Shown: positions 20,016 to 21,000 of the stretch, piece after piece
Position numbering within the stretch: position 1 is the stretch's first letter
Layout of the letters: every line of letters begins with the position of its first letter
The notes under the pieces: generated by a model
Told to the model about the DNA's origin: nothing
Database searches by the model: none
Seen by the model: only the letters and a program-made list of their open reading frames with translations
Made by a program: the position numbers and the translations under genes
Assembly (NCBI GenBank): GCA_016880375.1
Contig: JAEHDO010000546.1
Coordinates: forward strand, 1-21,000
Source of the DNA: Betaproteobacteria bacterium
Lineage (GTDB): Bacteria; Pseudomonadota; Gammaproteobacteria; Burkholderiales; Rhodocyclaceae
Reading direction: 5' to 3'
DNA: 21,000 bases

Positions 20016-20772
20016 TGCCCGCTTCATCCACGGGTTCCACGCCATCAATGCCCGGCTGCGGCAGAGTGCCGGCAGCGTGCAGGAGATCTATCTTGCCGCC
20101 GGGCGGCAGGACGGCCGCATGCGCGATCTGGTCAAGTTGGCCGAGGCCCAGGGCGTGCGCGTCATCGCTACCGATCCGGCGCGCCTTGACGGCATGGCCG
20201 GCAGCCACGGCAAGGTGGCCCGCCACCAAGGCGTGGTGGCACGCGTTTCCGCCACGCAGCGGCACGTGACCCTGGACGATGTGCTCGATACCCTCGCCGA
20301 ACCGGCCCTGCTGCTGGTGCTCGACGGTGTGCAGGACCCGCACAACCTCGGCGCCTGCCTGAGGGTGGCCGATGCGGCCGGGGCACATGCCGTGGTCGCG
20401 CCCAAGGACCGGGCGGTGGGCCTCAACGCCACGGCCGTCAAGGTGGCCTGTGGTGCCGCCGATACCGTGCCCTACGTCACCGTCACCAATCTGGCCCGCG
20501 CCCTGCGCGAGATGCAGGAGCGGGGCATCTGGACGGTCGGTGCCGATGCCGAGGCCGACCAGGACATCTACGGCGTCGACCTCAAGGCGCCGCTGGCCCT
20601 GGTGCTGGGCGCCGAGGGCAGCGGTTTGCGCCGGCTGACGCGGGAAACCTGCGATGCGCTGGTGCGCATCCCCATGCACGGCAGCGTCGAGAGCCTCAAC
20701 GTCTCGGTGGCCAGCGGCATCTGCCTGTTCGAGGCGCGGCGCCAGAGGCGCGGGGGTGCTACAAGCACTTGA
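20008..20772 (+). CDS. rlmB: 23S rRNA (guanosine-2'-O-)-methyltransferase RlmB
   Basis: A 254-residue SpoU/TrmH-family knotted methyltransferase that modifies G2251 of 23S rRNA. The N-terminal substrate-binding part contains '[11 protein letters not shown]'. The three SpoU motifs are '[10 protein letters not shown]' (110-119), 'GAEGSGL' (201-207) and '[13 protein letters not shown]' (226-238), with the conserved Arg119, Glu203 and Asn231. The start is GTG at 20008, overlapping the rnr stop by 8 bases; no in-frame ATG lies close. The pairing rnr-rlmB is conserved across proteobacteria. The stop TGA overlaps the -35 of the rpsF promoter. Confidence 0.96.
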   Translation: MADARFIHGFHAINARLRQSAGSVQEIYLAAGRQDGRMRDLVKLAEAQGVRVIATDPARLDGMAGSHGKVARHQGVVARVSATQRHVTLDDVLDTLAEPALLLVLDGVQDPHNLGACLRVADAAGAHAVVAPKDRAVGLNATAVKVACGAADTVPYVTVTNLARALREMQERGIWTVGADAEADQDIYGVDLKAPLALVLGAEGSGLRRLTRETCDALVRIPMHGSVESLNVSVASGICLFEARRQRRGGATST

Positions 20773-20797
20773 TTTGCCGCGCATGTGCGGTTAAAAT
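20769..20797 (+). promoter_or_regulatory. Probable sigma-70 promoter for rpsF
   Basis: TTGATT at 20769-20774 and TAAAAT at 20792-20797 are separated by exactly 17 bases. The -35 overlaps the rlmB stop codon. The spacer holds a near-palindrome, CCGCGCATGTGCGG. Transcripts would begin near 20804, giving rpsF a leader of about 60 bases. Confidence 0.7.
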
Positions 20798-20816
20798 GGC
20801 GGGCTTTCACAACCTT

Positions 20817-20842
20817 GCCCCACCGCACGCATGGCGGGGGGT
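20817..20842 (+). promoter_or_regulatory. Leader hairpin upstream of rpsF
   Basis: CCCC (20818-20821), a bulged A, and CCGC (20823-20826) pair with GCGG (20834-20837) and GGGG (20838-20841) around a 7-base loop. This gives an 8-bp stem with one bulge, 9 bases before the TAAGGAG site of rpsF. A shorter alternative stem, GGGT/ACCC (20839-20849), would compete with it. rpsF leaders that bind the S6:S18 complex are known in many bacteria; whether this matches that motif is untested. Confidence 0.4.
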
Positions 20843-20862
20843 ATAACCCATAAGGAGACTGC

Positions 20863-21000
20863 ATGCGACATTACGAAATCGTTTTCATCGTTCACCCTGA
20901 CCAGAGCGAGCAGGTGCCCGCGATGATCGAGCGCTACAAGGGGCTCGTCACCGGCCGCGCCGGCCAGATCCACCGCCTCGAGGACTGGGGCCGCCGCCAG
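20863..21000 (+). CDS. rpsF: 30S ribosomal protein S6, 5' end only
   Basis: The first 46 codons of ribosomal protein S6; the gene runs off the window. '[19 protein letters not shown]' and 'MIERYKGLV' are the typical S6 N-terminus, including the first beta strand that pairs with S18. A strong ribosome binding site, TAAGGAG at 20851-20857, lies 5 bases before the ATG. It has its own promoter and leader, and probably heads an rpsF-rpsR-rplI type operon beyond the window. Confidence 0.96.
   Translation, partial: MRHYEIVFIVHPDQSEQVPAMIERYKGLVTGRAGQIHRLEDWGRRQ

Noticed and set aside
17874..20048. 724-codon open frame on the minus strand opposite rnr
   Set aside because: It mirrors rnr across its whole length, and the translation shows no domain. 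High GC in third positions opens this antisense frame.

Overview
The window is GC-rich bacterial chromosome from a betaproteobacterium, most likely of the Rhodocyclales group. The protein sequences and gene order support this (ndk-rlmN-pilW-rodZ-ispG-hisS-yfgM-bamB-der, then hfq-hflX-hflK-hflC-DUF2065-hisZ-purA, then rnr-rlmB-rpsF). The genus cannot be settled by eye. Nearly all genes run on the + strand with overlaps or gaps of a few bases, which suggests long co-transcribed housekeeping blocks. No stretch over 300 bases lacks a gene. The longest gaps are 2155-2357 and 17631-17798.

Region 1 (1-2357) is the accessory-looking part. It holds the 3' end of a TerC/YjbE-like membrane protein, an overlapping universal stress protein, and a convergent minus-strand secreted protein with a FecR-like part and a tryptophan-rich DUF6600-type part. 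A gap with a large nested inverted repeat follows, with a probable ndk promoter on its right edge.

Region 2 (2358-11337) is a conserved proteobacterial cluster: nucleotide pools (ndk), RNA methylation (rlmN), type IV pilus pilotin (pilW), cell shape (rodZ), isoprenoids (ispG), histidyl-tRNA synthetase (hisS), outer-membrane biogenesis (yfgM, bamB) and ribosome assembly (der). Several junctions are 4-base stop/start overlaps, two of them with GTG starts. rlmN carries an in-frame insertion of about 44 codons built partly from a palindromic repeat.

Region 3 (11338-17630) runs from hfq to purA: RNA chaperone, ribosome-rescue GTPase, the HflK/HflC membrane pair, a small DUF2065 membrane protein, the regulatory subunit of ATP phosphoribosyltransferase, and adenylosuccinate synthetase. 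A possible 13-codon ORF and a hairpin lie between hfq and hflX. The hfq leader has an A6-CAA-T6 tract.

Region 4 (17631-21000) begins with a bidirectional terminator shared by purA and a minus-strand tRNA-Leu(CAG). The tRNA promoter reads out of the start of rnr. RNase R, the 23S rRNA methyltransferase RlmB and the start of rpsF follow, the last with its own promoter and leader hairpin.

I found no defence system, phage, IS element, CRISPR array or recognisable new multi-gene system. The points of interest are small: the palindromic insert in rlmN, the hfq/hflX junction, the nested inverted repeat before ndk, and some leader elements.
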